From Clostridia bacterium (lineage in GTDB: Bacteria; Bacillota; Clostridia; Oscillospirales; CAG-272), in assembly GCA_017452565.1 (NCBI GenBank), contig JAFTMF010000091.1, forward strand, positions 1 through 11,004: a stretch of 11,004 nucleotides of DNA. Direction: 5' to 3'. Each line of letters opens with the position of its first letter. The stretch's first letter is position 1. This document shows positions 1-7,304 of this stretch, one piece after another. Below the pieces are notes generated by a model. It searched no databases and was not told the origin of the DNA. It saw only the letters and a program-made list of their open reading frames with translations. Both the position numbers and the translations under genes were made by a program.

Positions 1-21
1 CAAATTTGCAAATATACATCG

Positions 22-50
22 TTGCAAACATTTGCAAACATTTGCAAATA
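22..50. repeat. 10-bp tandem repeat TTTGCAAACA
   Basis: Three near-identical units in phase, TTGCAAACA, TTTGCAAACA and TTTGCAAATA, each contain the palindrome TTTGCAAA. Another ATTTGCAAAT lies at 4-13, and a truncated TGCAAA follows at 51-56. The 10-bp period is close to one helical turn, so the palindromes sit on one face of the DNA. The array lies just beyond the terminator of the protease gene and is cut by the window edge. It could be an operator, part of a promoter region for a gene to the left, or simple A/T-rich repeat drift. No function can be assigned. Confidence 0.6.
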
Positions 51-53
51 TGC

Positions 54-100
54 AAAAGCCATTGCCAATCGAACAGGACGTCCGACGGACAATGGCTTTT
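54..100 (-). terminator. Hairpin terminator downstream of the HtrA-like protease
   Basis: Perfect 11-bp arms AAAAGCCATTG (54-64) and CAATGGCTTTT (90-100) flank a 25-nt loop, which itself holds a small GTCCG/CGGAC hairpin. Read on the minus strand, the stem ends in GGCTTTT, and it starts 8 nt after the stop codon of the protease. The T-run is short, so termination strength is uncertain, but the position and perfect symmetry fit an intrinsic terminator. Confidence 0.65.
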
Positions 101-107
101 CGGTTCG

Positions 108-1442
108 TTATTTGGTCACGCTGATGCAATCCTCGGTGATGTTCAGCTTCACTTCCAGCTCTTCGCCGTCTCGCTCAACGGTAAGAGTCACGGTGTCGCC
201 TACACGAGCCGACAACATTGCATCGACAATCACGAAGGTGCGGGTGATCTCGTATTCCCTCTCCCCGATGCGGACGGTTTTCAAAACATCGCCCTCCTCC
301 AGCTTGCCTTCGGCAAGGCTGCCGGGATTCACCGTCTGTACCGCCACTTCCTCACGGATATGTACGATTCCCTGCTCCTCGTCCACCTCCCGACGGATTT
401 CGTTGGGGGCAACGGTGATGCCCATCAGACAACGCCATACGCCGTCGGTATAATCCTTACGGGCGCTGTTGTCGATGATGTTCTGCGCCACGCCCACGGC
501 AATGTTGGAGGGGATGGCGTAAGCGATGCCGTCGATATCGTCGGCGATGATCTTGGCGTTGACGATACCGATGAGCTGTCCCGATGTATTGAACAGACCG
601 CCGCCCGAGTTGCCGTGGTTCACCGCCGCGTCAATGCGGATTACACGGAAGGTGACCTCGGTTTTCTCATCTGCACCGGTCATGGTCAGCTCTTCGCTTT
701 CCACGCTGATGATGCCGCGGGTCACCGATATACCGCCTGCTTCGGGGTTACCGATGGCTACAGCCGATCCGCCCACCACGACGTCGCAGGAGTCGGCAGG
801 AGTAACCGCACGGGCTCCGGAGTTCTTCAAAATCTCGCTGTCCTCTACTTTGAGGACGGCGATGTCATAGTTCATTGCACCGCCCACGTAGGTGGCTTCG
901 ATGGCGTAGTCGGTGTACTCCATCCCGTAGAGGTAAACAGTAATAGCCTCGCTGATCTGCTCGTCGGAATCGGCGGCAAATACAACGTGATAGTTGGTGA
1001 TGATGTAAGCATCACCCTTCTCCCGATCCAGCTGATAGATCACACCGGCACCTGCGGAGGTTGCGGTTTCTTCTCGGGTGTTGCCAAGCCACCCTTCGGT
1101 GGTAATAGTAAATTCGCAGTAAACGCTGACTGCAGACAGCAACGCCAGATTATATGCACGGTCGCTGTCGGGGATGACGATCGAGCCGTCCCCGTCTTTG
1201 CCGTCTTCCCCGTCTTTGCCGTCCTCGCCGTCCTTGCCTGCTTCTCCGTCTGCTCCGTCCTTGCCGTCTTCGCCATCGGAGCCGTCGCTGCCGCGCAGGC
1301 TGTCCAGCCAATCCTCCTCGCTGCCCTCAAAGCCGTGCTCCACGGCAATCTCATAAGCAGATTTGCCGGCGCAGGAGGTAAGCATCGGCAGTGTCATTGC
1401 CAAAATCAAGACGAATATCAGTGCGGTTACGGTACGTTTCAT
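108..1442 (-). CDS. HtrA/DegP-like S1C serine protease, lipoprotein with collagen-like linker
   Basis: This is a predicted membrane-anchored, extracytoplasmic trypsin-like protease of 444 aa. From the N-terminus it has a signal peptide with lipobox LTSC (Cys24), a SAYEIAVEHGF..EEDWLDSL segment typical of the start of collagen-like linkers, a Gly-X-Asp linker (residues about 51-86), the protease domain, and a C-terminal PDZ-like domain (about 340-440). The catalytic triad is visible as His152 in TNYHVV, Asp193 in NYDIAVL and Ser279 in GNSGGG. The ATG at 1442 is chosen because AAAGGA lies just upstream and the peptide begins MKRTVTALIF. A TTG 36 nt further upstream has no ribosome site. HtrA proteins degrade or refold damaged secreted proteins. 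One PDZ domain and a lipid anchor, rather than a transmembrane helix, are the variations here. Family assignment is firm; the substrate is unknown. Confidence 0.93.
   Translation of the reverse strand: MKRTVTALIFVLILAMTLPMLTSCAGKSAYEIAVEHGFEGSEEDWLDSLRGSDGSDGEDGKDGADGEAGKDGEDGKDGEDGKDGDGSIVIPDSDRAYNLALLSAVSVYCEFTITTEGWLGNTREETATSAGAGVIYQLDREKGDAYIITNYHVVFAADSDEQISEAITVYLYGMEYTDYAIEATYVGGAMNYDIAVLKVEDSEILKNSGARAVTPADSCDVVVGGSAVAIGNPEAGGISVTRGIISVESEELTMTGADEKTEVTFRVIRIDAAVNHGNSGGGLFNTSGQLIGIVNAKIIADDIDGIAYAIPSNIAVGVAQNIIDNSARKDYTDGVWRCLMGITVAPNEIRREVDEEQGIVHIREEVAVQTVNPGSLAEGKLEEGDVLKTVRIGEREYEITRTFVIVDAMLSARVGDTVTLTVERDGEELEVKLNITEDCISVTK
1185..1292 (-). repeat. Collagen-like Gly-X-Asp coding repeat
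   Basis: This in-frame low-complexity segment of the protease gene encodes about 12 Gly-X-X triplets of the form GSD, GED, GKD or GAD. At DNA level it is a 9-bp-type repeat rich in gccgtc/ttcccc units on the plus strand. It is strongly acidic overall and lacks proline, so a true collagen triple helix is doubtful. A flexible or trimerising spacer between the lipid anchor and the catalytic domain is more likely. Copy number could vary between strains by slippage. Confidence 0.85.
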
Positions 1443-1486
1443 ATCTGTTATCCTTTCGTTTCCAAGTCCTCGGTGCAACTATTGGC

Positions 1487-1495
1487 ATTTTAGCA
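1487..1495 (-). promoter_or_regulatory. Possible extended -10 for the HtrA-like gene
   Basis: On the minus strand the sequence reads TGCTAAAAT, an extended -10 about 45 nt upstream of the ATG. No good -35 hexamer is seen at 16-18 bp, so this call rests on the extended -10 alone. Confidence 0.4.
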
Positions 1496-1545
1496 CGAAA
1501 AAGTGATCGATGCGTGAAAAAACTTTTGTTTTTTTATGAAATCTA

Positions 1546-1574
1546 TTTACAAATTCACTTTACTGTGCTATAAT
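1546..1574 (+). promoter_or_regulatory. Sigma-A-type promoter of the nicotinate phosphoribosyltransferase gene
   Basis: The -35 TTTACA (1546-1551) and -10 TATAAT (1569-1574) are separated by exactly 17 bp, with the extended -10 dinucleotide TG at 1566-1567. Transcription should start near 1581, giving a leader of about 95 nt. The region is A/T-rich and lies between divergent genes. Confidence 0.85.
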
Positions 1575-1585
1575 CGATAATACTA

Positions 1586-1652
1586 TATCTATTATATTTA
1601 TCAGACGGCGATTTGTCAATAGATTTAGCGCTATCTGATCAAGATATAGATA
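1586..1652 (+). promoter_or_regulatory. Leader stem-loop upstream of the nicotinate phosphoribosyltransferase gene
   Basis: The arms 1586-1605 and 1634-1652 are complementary at 17 of 19 aligned positions with one bulge; the best matches are TATCTAT and ATCAGA with their complements. The 28-nt loop ends in the palindrome TAGCGCTA (1626-1633). The structure begins at the predicted transcript start and is followed by CTTTTGTTATT, a weak U-rich tract, and then by the ribosome site. It could be an attenuator, a 5' stabilising stem or, at DNA level, an operator. I do not recognise it as a known riboswitch class. Confidence 0.5.
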
Positions 1653-1676
1653 CTTTTGTTATTGTGAGGGATCACT

Positions 1677-3122
1677 ATGAACGAAAAAAACAACTTCTGG
1701 GCTGAAAATTACACTATGCTCTTCGACTTCTATGAGTTGACTATGGGCAACGGCTATTTCAGCAGCGGAAAGGCAAATCAGATTTCTTATTTTGATATGT
1801 TCTTCCGCGACATTCCCGACGGCGGCGGATTTGCCATTGCAGCAGGTCTCCGGCAGGTAATCGACTACATCGAAAATCTGAAATTCACCGAGGAGGATAT
1901 CGCGTTCCTTCGCTCCAAGAATTGTTTCACCGAGGAATTCTTAGACTATCTGCGCACCTTCCGCTTTACCGGCGACATCTGGGCTGTGCCTGAAGGCACT
2001 CCCATCTTCCCCAAGGAGCCGATTTTGGTAGTGCGCGCTCCTGCCATTGAAGCGCAATTTGTGGAGACCTTCATACTGCTGACTATCAACCATCAGTCGC
2101 TGATTGCCACCAAGGCCAACCGCATCGTTCGTGCGGCTTGCGGCAAGCCCGTTTCCGAGTTCGGCTCCCGCCGTGCACAGGGTACGGCAGGTGCAATTCT
2201 GGGCGCCCGTGCCGCTTACATCGGTGGTGCATCTTCTACTGCCTGCGCCATTGCAGACCAGCTTTACGGCGTTCCCGCATCGGGCACGATGGCACACTCC
2301 TGGGTGCAGATGTTCGACACCGAATACGAAGCGTTTGACACCTACTGCCGCATCTATCCCGACAGCGCAACTCTGCTGGTTGACACCTACAACGTGCTGA
2401 AAAGCGGTATTCCCAACGCTATCAAGGCGTTCAAGGCCCACGGCATCGAGAAGGGCGGCATCCGCATCGATTCGGGCGACATTGCCTACCTCTCCCGCAA
2501 GGCCAGAAAGATGCTGGACGAGGCAGGTATGCCCGGTATCAAGATCATCGTTTCCAACTCGCTGGATGAGTACATCATCCGCGATCTGATGCAGCAAGAT
2601 GCCAAGATCGACGCCTTCGGCGTTGGCGAGCGGATGATTACCTCCAAATCCACTCCCGTATTCGGCGGCGTGTACAAGCTGGTTGCGGTAGAGGACAACG
2701 AGGGCAAGGTCATCCCCAAGATCAAGATCAGCGAAAACGCCGGCAAGATCACCACGCCTCACTTCAAGAAGGTCTACCGCATCTTTGAGAAGGACACCGG
2801 CAAGGCCAATGCTGACCTCATCTGCCTTTCCGATGAGACCCCCGATTTCAGCCAGCCTCTGACCATTTTCGATCCCGTTTACACTTGGAAGCGCAAGACC
2901 TACGAAAACTACGAGGCTAAAGAGTTGCTCCTGCCCATTTTCAAGGACGGCAAGCGAGTATACGATTCCCCCACCACCGCCGAAATCCGCGATTACTGCG
3001 CCGGCGAGGTGGCCAAACTGTGGGACGAAGTCAAGCGTTTCGAGAACCCCCACACCTATTACGTAGACCTTTCCGAGACTCTGTGGCAGATCAAGCAAGA
3101 TCTGCTGGGCGGAAAGAGATAA
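1677..3122 (+). CDS. pncB: Nicotinate phosphoribosyltransferase
   Basis: This cytoplasmic NAD-salvage enzyme joins nicotinate to PRPP, coupled to ATP hydrolysis, to give nicotinate mononucleotide (EC 6.3.4.21). The 481-aa product has the expected full length. Family signatures are visible: the N-terminal MLFDFYELTMGNGYF (residues 14-28), FGSRRAQG (162-169), the GASST segment (184-188), GTMAHSW with His207 as the candidate phosphorylated catalytic histidine, RIDSGD (263-268) and SNSLDE (293-298). The start is supported by GAGGG at 1666-1670, 6 nt before the ATG, and by direct alignment of the N-terminus with the family. The gene has its own promoter and a terminator and no nearby NAD gene, so it looks monocistronic, although read-through into the following lipoprotein is possible. 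No oddities are seen in the catalytic motifs. Confidence 0.96.
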   Translation: MNEKNNFWAENYTMLFDFYELTMGNGYFSSGKANQISYFDMFFRDIPDGGGFAIAAGLRQVIDYIENLKFTEEDIAFLRSKNCFTEEFLDYLRTFRFTGDIWAVPEGTPIFPKEPILVVRAPAIEAQFVETFILLTINHQSLIATKANRIVRAACGKPVSEFGSRRAQGTAGAILGARAAYIGGASSTACAIADQLYGVPASGTMAHSWVQMFDTEYEAFDTYCRIYPDSATLLVDTYNVLKSGIPNAIKAFKAHGIEKGGIRIDSGDIAYLSRKARKMLDEAGMPGIKIIVSNSLDEYIIRDLMQQDAKIDAFGVGERMITSKSTPVFGGVYKLVAVEDNEGKVIPKIKISENAGKITTPHFKKVYRIFEKDTGKANADLICLSDETPDFSQPLTIFDPVYTWKRKTYENYEAKELLLPIFKDGKRVYDSPTTAEIRDYCAGEVAKLWDEVKRFENPHTYYVDLSETLWQIKQDLLGGKR

Positions 3123-3171
3123 ATTATTCATCGGCTATTTGCCCGATTCTCCTTCTTTCAGTCATCCTTCC

Positions 3172-3205
3172 ACAGTCGGGCGAATATCGTCCGACTGTTT
3201 TATTT
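3172..3205 (+). terminator. Intrinsic terminator after pncB
   Basis: The 8-bp stem ACAGTCGG (3172-3179) with CCGACTGT (3191-3198) can extend inward through CGA/TCG. It is followed by TTTTATTT (3198-3205). The next start codon is only 20 nt beyond the T-tract and I see no separate promoter, so partial read-through may feed the downstream lipoprotein gene. Confidence 0.8.
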
Positions 3206-3225
3206 AGAAATGAGGTATTGACATT

Positions 3226-5283
3226 ATGAAAAAAATGATTCAATCGACGGCACTCATCCTTCTTTCCGCACTTTTGTTCTCTGCCTGCACAAGCACACCC
3301 AAAAATCCTGCCAATACGCAAGGAGACGACACCGTGACTACCACCACTACCACCCAAACCGAGCAGACCACCGTCACCACCCCCAAGACGGAAGAAACTA
3401 CTCCCGAGCCTAAAGAAAAGTTCTCCGTACTGGAAGGTGCGCTTACCGAGCAGCAAGGACGTTATTCCTCGGGCAGACGGGGTGTGACTGCGCTGTACAA
3501 CGGAAAAGAGCTGACCAGCGGTGCGATTTCCGCTCAGATTGTCGGCGGCACCGATCAGAAAGCAGGTCTGATCTTTGGATATTCCAAGGACGGCGACAAC
3601 GAGCAGTATTATCGCTTCTGCACCAACAAGGCTGCTCAGCGGGTAGAGCTGGAGCTGGTGAAAAACGGCAAGGCCGAACAGCTGTATAGCAATTATCTTT
3701 CCGCAGGCTACAATACGGCTTCGATGTACTCCTACAGAGTAGTGATCGAAAACTCGGTAGCCTACTGCTACTTCTGGAACACACTGTATGCAATCCAAAA
3801 GCTGGATAATCCCGGCACTCAGGTTGGTATCTATTCCAAAGGCAATAACTCCATTTTCCGAAACGTTTCGGTTTCCGCTGACAAGACTCACGATCAGGCA
3901 GATACGCTGATTTACGGTCACTCCTATATGGAAATGTGGACCAACTGGAAGCTCGATATCGGAACTATCAAAGATGAGTTCGGGCTGGGCACCGTGATGA
4001 ACGCCGGCATCGGCGGCTCGGTTGCCTCCCATTGGTATCGCTTCAAGGATTCGCTGGTTGCCTACGGTGCCAAGAAGGGCATCTATATGATCGGCATCAA
4101 CGATCTGACCGGCGGCACCAGCCCTGCGTCGGTGGTTGCCAGCATCAAGGACACCCTTCTGTACGTAAAGGATTCCATCCCCGAATACGAAGTAGTTCTG
4201 CTGTCGGTCAACCATTGCCCTGCCAGAAATCAGATCCGCACGCAGATCAGCGAAACCAACGGCCTGATGCAAAAGCTGGCGGCACAATACGATTGGATCT
4301 ATTACGCCGAGGTGGAATACGCCTTCTGCGACAACGGCTCCACCCCCGACAATTATTGGTTCATCGACGGTCTGCATCCCTCTTCCGCAGGCTACAAGCA
4401 GAAGCTGATCCCCGCCATTCAATCCGCTCTGCGTGGCGAAAATCAGCCCACTCTGGACGATGATGTGAACGCCCAGCTGCTGGAAAGCGCCAAGTCCATC
4501 CGCTACTGTCAGATCATCGACTACTGCGAGAAGGCATTCCGTGCCGAAGAGTGGAAAACCGCCAAACCTCTCTACGAAGCGGCTGTAGCAGCCATCGAGG
4601 CCTGCAAAACCCCCGATGAGGTTGCCAAACTGGATCTGTCTACCTACATCGAACAGCTGGATCAGATCAAAAACGTAGGCGATTACAGCTACGAAGAGCT
4701 GCTGTCCGGTGAAAACTGCGACAAGTGGGAGACAGACGTCTTCAAGAATGCGCTGGAGAGCGGCAAGGACGGCTCCTTTACCCTTACCCACGACGGTCAC
4801 CGACTGAACAACAACACCCTGTACACCGATATGACCTTCAAGTTCAAGCTGGGCGACGTAACGGGCAATTTCGACGTTGCAGGCCCGCTCTTCCACGCCA
4901 GCCAATCGGATGCACTGGGCATTCAGGGCTATATGATCAACATCGTTACCGAGCCCAACTACCTGCAGGTTTGGTACTTTGAAGAATGCTTCGGTACTGC
5001 CAACAAGAATATGCACTACATCGGCGGTTGGGTCTTCCCCGAAGAGGTGGAAGACACCGAATTCCGTGCAGTGATTGAAGGCAATATGATCTACATCTAC
5101 ACCGAAGAGGACTACCAAACCAAGGGCAAGGATGCCTACGGCTGCAGCGTGGATCTGTCCAATAACGGTCAACTGAAGCCCTACGAATACGGCGCATACG
5201 GCATCCTCTGCTGGAACAGCAATACCGGCGCCAAGGGCGATATGATCATCAGCGACGTGCAGGGCACGCCTTATCAGCCTTAA
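3226..5283 (+). CDS. Surface lipoprotein with SGNH/GDSL-like esterase core between two jelly-roll-like domains
   Basis: The 685-aa product has a signal peptide with lipobox FSAC (Cys21) and then a Thr-rich linker (about 36-60). A predicted LamG/concanavalin-like beta region follows (about 66-216), then an SGNH-hydrolase domain (about 226-400). A helical segment (about 411-483) and a second beta-rich jelly-roll-like region (about 490-683) complete it. SGNH blocks are visible: GHS with nucleophile Ser233, the NAGIGG glycine (259-264), GIND with Asn292, and DGLH with Asp381 and His384. Block I has His in place of the usual Asp of GDS. SGNH enzymes are esterases, often removing acetyl groups from polysaccharides; the flanking domains suggest carbohydrate binding, but the substrate is unknown. 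GAGG at 3212-3215 supports the start. The next gene follows after 38 bp with no terminator between, so the two are probably co-transcribed. Confidence 0.85.
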   Translation: MKKMIQSTALILLSALLFSACTSTPKNPANTQGDDTVTTTTTTQTEQTTVTTPKTEETTPEPKEKFSVLEGALTEQQGRYSSGRRGVTALYNGKELTSGAISAQIVGGTDQKAGLIFGYSKDGDNEQYYRFCTNKAAQRVELELVKNGKAEQLYSNYLSAGYNTASMYSYRVVIENSVAYCYFWNTLYAIQKLDNPGTQVGIYSKGNNSIFRNVSVSADKTHDQADTLIYGHSYMEMWTNWKLDIGTIKDEFGLGTVMNAGIGGSVASHWYRFKDSLVAYGAKKGIYMIGINDLTGGTSPASVVASIKDTLLYVKDSIPEYEVVLLSVNHCPARNQIRTQISETNGLMQKLAAQYDWIYYAEVEYAFCDNGSTPDNYWFIDGLHPSSAGYKQKLIPAIQSALRGENQPTLDDDVNAQLLESAKSIRYCQIIDYCEKAFRAEEWKTAKPLYEAAVAAIEACKTPDEVAKLDLSTYIEQLDQIKNVGDYSYEELLSGENCDKWETDVFKNALESGKDGSFTLTHDGHRLNNNTLYTDMTFKFKLGDVTGNFDVAGPLFHASQSDALGIQGYMINIVTEPNYLQVWYFEECFGTANKNMHYIGGWVFPEEVEDTEFRAVIEGNMIYIYTEEDYQTKGKDAYGCSVDLSNNGQLKPYEYGAYGILCWNSNTGAKGDMIISDVQGTPYQP
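3331..3405 (+). repeat. Thr-rich linker coding segment
   Basis: Low-complexity acc/act codons encode about 25 residues dominated by Thr, Glu and Pro, directly after the lipobox region. This is a usual spacer between a lipid anchor and folded extracellular domains in Gram-positive surface lipoproteins. It could be O-glycosylated, but that is inference. Confidence 0.75.
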
Positions 5284-5321
5284 CCATACATCCCATCAAG
5301 CTATCCGTCTAAGGAGAAACT

Positions 5322-5810
5322 ATGAACAGACCCATGCGCCGACACCGGCAAGCCCTTCCTGCCGAAGAATGCCAATCCATCCTCGCCCGCAACACCCACG
5401 GCGTGCTTGCCACCGTCGGCAATGACGGCTACCCCTACGCTGTCCCTCTGAGCTATGCCGTGGCAGGTGGCAAGATCTACTTCCACTCAGCGGTGGTGGG
5501 ACACAAGATCGACGCTCTTCGGGCGTGCGATAAGGTATGCTTTACCGTAGTAGATGCCGACGAGGTAGTGGCAGAAAAATTCACCACCTACTATCGAAGC
5601 GTCATCGTCTTCGGCAGAGCCCGTATTCTCACCGATCCTGCCGACCTCCGCTCTGCGCTGGAGGCACTTGCCGACAAGTATTCCCCAAACGCCAACGGCA
5701 GAGAGAAAGAGATCGAAGGTGCCCTCTCCCGAGTGGCGGTCATCGAGCTGACCCCCGATTCGATCACCGGCAAGGAAGCCATCGAGCTGGTGCACAAGCG
5801 GAACGGGTAA
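5322..5810 (+). CDS. NimA-like pyridoxamine 5'-phosphate oxidase-family flavoprotein
   Basis: This 162-aa protein has the split-barrel FMN-binding fold of the pyridoxamine-phosphate-oxidase superfamily, closest by eye to the 5-nitroimidazole-reductase (Nim)-related branch. Visible signatures are the N-terminal MRRHRQ, VLATVGNDGYPYAVPLSY (28-45), KIYFHSAVVGHKIDAL (51-66) with His55 and His61, KFTTYYRSVIVFG (86-98), and a C-terminal ITGKEAIEL. AAGGAG at 5311-5316, 5 nt before the ATG, fixes the start. Many clostridial homologues are simply annotated as PNPOx family. Nitroimidazole reduction is known for some relatives and is not demonstrated by sequence here. True pyridoxal phosphate synthesis is unlikely because the PdxH-specific C-terminal part is absent. 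It is probably co-transcribed with the upstream lipoprotein gene, and a strong terminator follows. Confidence 0.88.
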   Translation: MNRPMRRHRQALPAEECQSILARNTHGVLATVGNDGYPYAVPLSYAVAGGKIYFHSAVVGHKIDALRACDKVCFTVVDADEVVAEKFTTYYRSVIVFGRARILTDPADLRSALEALADKYSPNANGREKEIEGALSRVAVIELTPDSITGKEAIELVHKRNG

Positions 5811-5823
5811 CCCCATAACGAAC

Positions 5824-5857
5824 ACATCCCCGACGAAATTCGTCGGGGATGTTTGCA
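5824..5857. terminator. Strong hairpin terminator between converging genes
   Basis: The 14-nt arms 5824-5837 and 5839-5852 are perfectly complementary (core ATCCCCGACGA with TCGTCGGGGAT), closing on a small AAATT-type loop. On the plus strand TTTGCATTTATT follows, which fits termination of the flavoprotein operon. On the minus strand the downstream tract is poor in T, so it may only partly serve the converging 471-aa gene, whose stop lies a few bases away. Confidence 0.8.
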
Positions 5858-5858
5858 T

Positions 5859-7274
5859 TTATTCGCTTTCGGTGATGGCATCGTACACGAATGCGGCAAC
5901 GTCCTCCCACTGCCGAATGGTCTCGGGAGCTTCGTGGCTGAAGCGGATCACCGCGCCTTGGGTGGTCAGCACCACCACGTCGCCATCGGGACAGCGTGCG
6001 ATCACCACGCCCGTAGGAGAAGTTTCCAAAAGCTCCTCTTTGGCAAGCTCCTCGCGCCACTCCTCAGTGGCAGTCACCGCCTCTTCCACGGGAAGCAGAC
6101 GGTACTCGTCCGACATATCGCCGCCACGGGTGATCTGATAATAAGGGAGCAGCAGGCCGTACTCGGTACCTGCCAGCGATTGTGCCATCGCTTTGGGCAG
6201 CGTCTTGAGAAACTCCTCTTTGCGCTCCTTTTTGGCAGCTCGAAGCACTTTCAGAGCATCCTTTTCCCCGATTTTGCGGACGGGGCGAGGATTTGCCATG
6301 AGTTTTTCATAGTCGTCCATCGATTGCGCGACGTATTCCTTATTCGGGAGCGCTTGCTTTACAGTGGAACGCACCTTATATCCTTCGGGGAAGGATTCCA
6401 TAATTGGAATCGCCCGCAAGTAGTTCATCGTAACGCCGCCATTTTTATACAATGCTTCTGCGGCAGAATTACGCAACAAAATCGTTCCGCTTACCAAGAC
6501 AATATCCGCTCCGTTTATAGAGGCGATGTCTACTCCGTCCAGCTCCTTTGCAGTCAGATCGGATGCCAACAAGCAAACGGGGAGAGACACGTGTAAATTA
6601 TAAAAAATCTTCGCTAGCTTAGGAAGCGTGCCGCCCAGTGCAAGGATTCTTTCGTAAGTCTCCACAGGAGGATACGCACCTGTTTCGGGGGATGGCTTCC
6701 ATTCACAGTAATCGAACCGCTCGCCACCGGAATACTGCGGAATTTGCCGATCGGCAAAGAGATGGAAATACTGCTCCGCCCGATACTTTCCCGTATCCTT
6801 CGCCCAATTGAAGGTGCCGCCCTTCAGATCGGCACGTAAAAACGCTTTGCGGAAGCGGTCGGGAACAAGCACCCCTGCTCCCCACTTCTTGGGGGCAGGC
6901 ATCAGCTCCCGATAGGCTTTGAGAGAACTCAATTTCAGCGTACTGCCGTCTTCCGCAGGTACTTCCACACTATGATCCAGCGTTCCATCCTTGAAAAAGT
7001 CCGCCTCCAGCACGTACCAATCGCTTTCTACATCGACATATTCACGGGTGTACCATCCTCTGGCGTACCAGCCCTCCCGCTTGCAGAAATCGGCGATGGC
7101 ATCCAGCACACGATCCGCTTCGGGCGTGCCGAGAGTGAGGGTGCTCCATCCCACGCAGTCGCATTTGAGTCCGAGGGAGTGAACGAAGTCGATATTGATT
7201 TGATACTCATCCTCCGCTTTCAAGCGATCTGAAGCTGCATCCAAAATCCAATCCAACTTTTCAACGTAGCGCAT
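5859..7274 (-). CDS. Uncharacterised 471-aa protein with SUKH-like C-terminus
   Basis: I do not recognise the whole protein. It has no signal peptide or membrane segment, so it is predicted to be cytoplasmic. The N-terminal part (about 1-185) is rich in Trp and Tyr, with GWYARGWYTREYVDVESDWY at 68-87. A middle region (about 205-310) contains alternating alpha/beta stretches. The C-terminal part (about 370-466) reads EYGLLLPYYQITRGG, then LLPVEEAVTATEEW, then a beta-hairpin-like GDVVVLTTQGAVIRFSHE, ending in WEDVAAFVYDAI. That order resembles SMI1/KNR4 (SUKH) domains, common in toxin-immunity proteins; this is a by-eye inference. The start is set by AAAGGAG (minus strand; 7281-7287), 6 nt before the ATG. 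It follows the YlbF-family gene after a 117-bp gap holding terminator-like hairpins, so it may or may not share that transcript. No toxin gene is seen beside it. Confidence 0.82.
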   Translation of the reverse strand: MRYVEKLDWILDAASDRLKAEDEYQINIDFVHSLGLKCDCVGWSTLTLGTPEADRVLDAIADFCKREGWYARGWYTREYVDVESDWYVLEADFFKDGTLDHSVEVPAEDGSTLKLSSLKAYRELMPAPKKWGAGVLVPDRFRKAFLRADLKGGTFNWAKDTGKYRAEQYFHLFADRQIPQYSGGERFDYCEWKPSPETGAYPPVETYERILALGGTLPKLAKIFYNLHVSLPVCLLASDLTAKELDGVDIASINGADIVLVSGTILLRNSAAEALYKNGGVTMNYLRAIPIMESFPEGYKVRSTVKQALPNKEYVAQSMDDYEKLMANPRPVRKIGEKDALKVLRAAKKERKEEFLKTLPKAMAQSLAGTEYGLLLPYYQITRGGDMSDEYRLLPVEEAVTATEEWREELAKEELLETSPTGVVIARCPDGDVVVLTTQGAVIRFSHEAPETIRQWEDVAAFVYDAITESE

Positions 7275-7304
7275 AGCGTGCTCCTTTCATAGCAAAGAAA
7301 ACAG

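Noticed and set aside
1443..1478. TTG start of the HtrA-like protein at 1478
   Set aside because: It would put 12 residues with charged side chains before the signal peptide and has no ribosome site; the ATG at 1442 has AAAGGA.
6..1493. 495-codon plus-strand frame opposite the HtrA-like gene
   Set aside because: It translates the terminator and the complement of the collagen repeat. The minus strand encodes the protease with its intact triad.
1941..3131. 396-codon minus-strand frame opposite pncB
   Set aside because: pncB carries all family motifs; the antisense reading has none and no ribosome site.
3124..5172. 682-codon open frame on the minus strand opposite the SGNH lipoprotein
   Set aside because: It mirrors the codon structure of the real gene, lacks a signal or recognisable domain, and would end against the pncB terminator. 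The opposite strand has a signal peptide, SGNH motifs and a ribosome site.
5853..6596. 247-codon plus-strand frame opposite the 471-aa gene
   Set aside because: It begins inside the terminator, lacks a ribosome site and covers only half of the locus. The minus frame has AAAGGAG and a complete reading.
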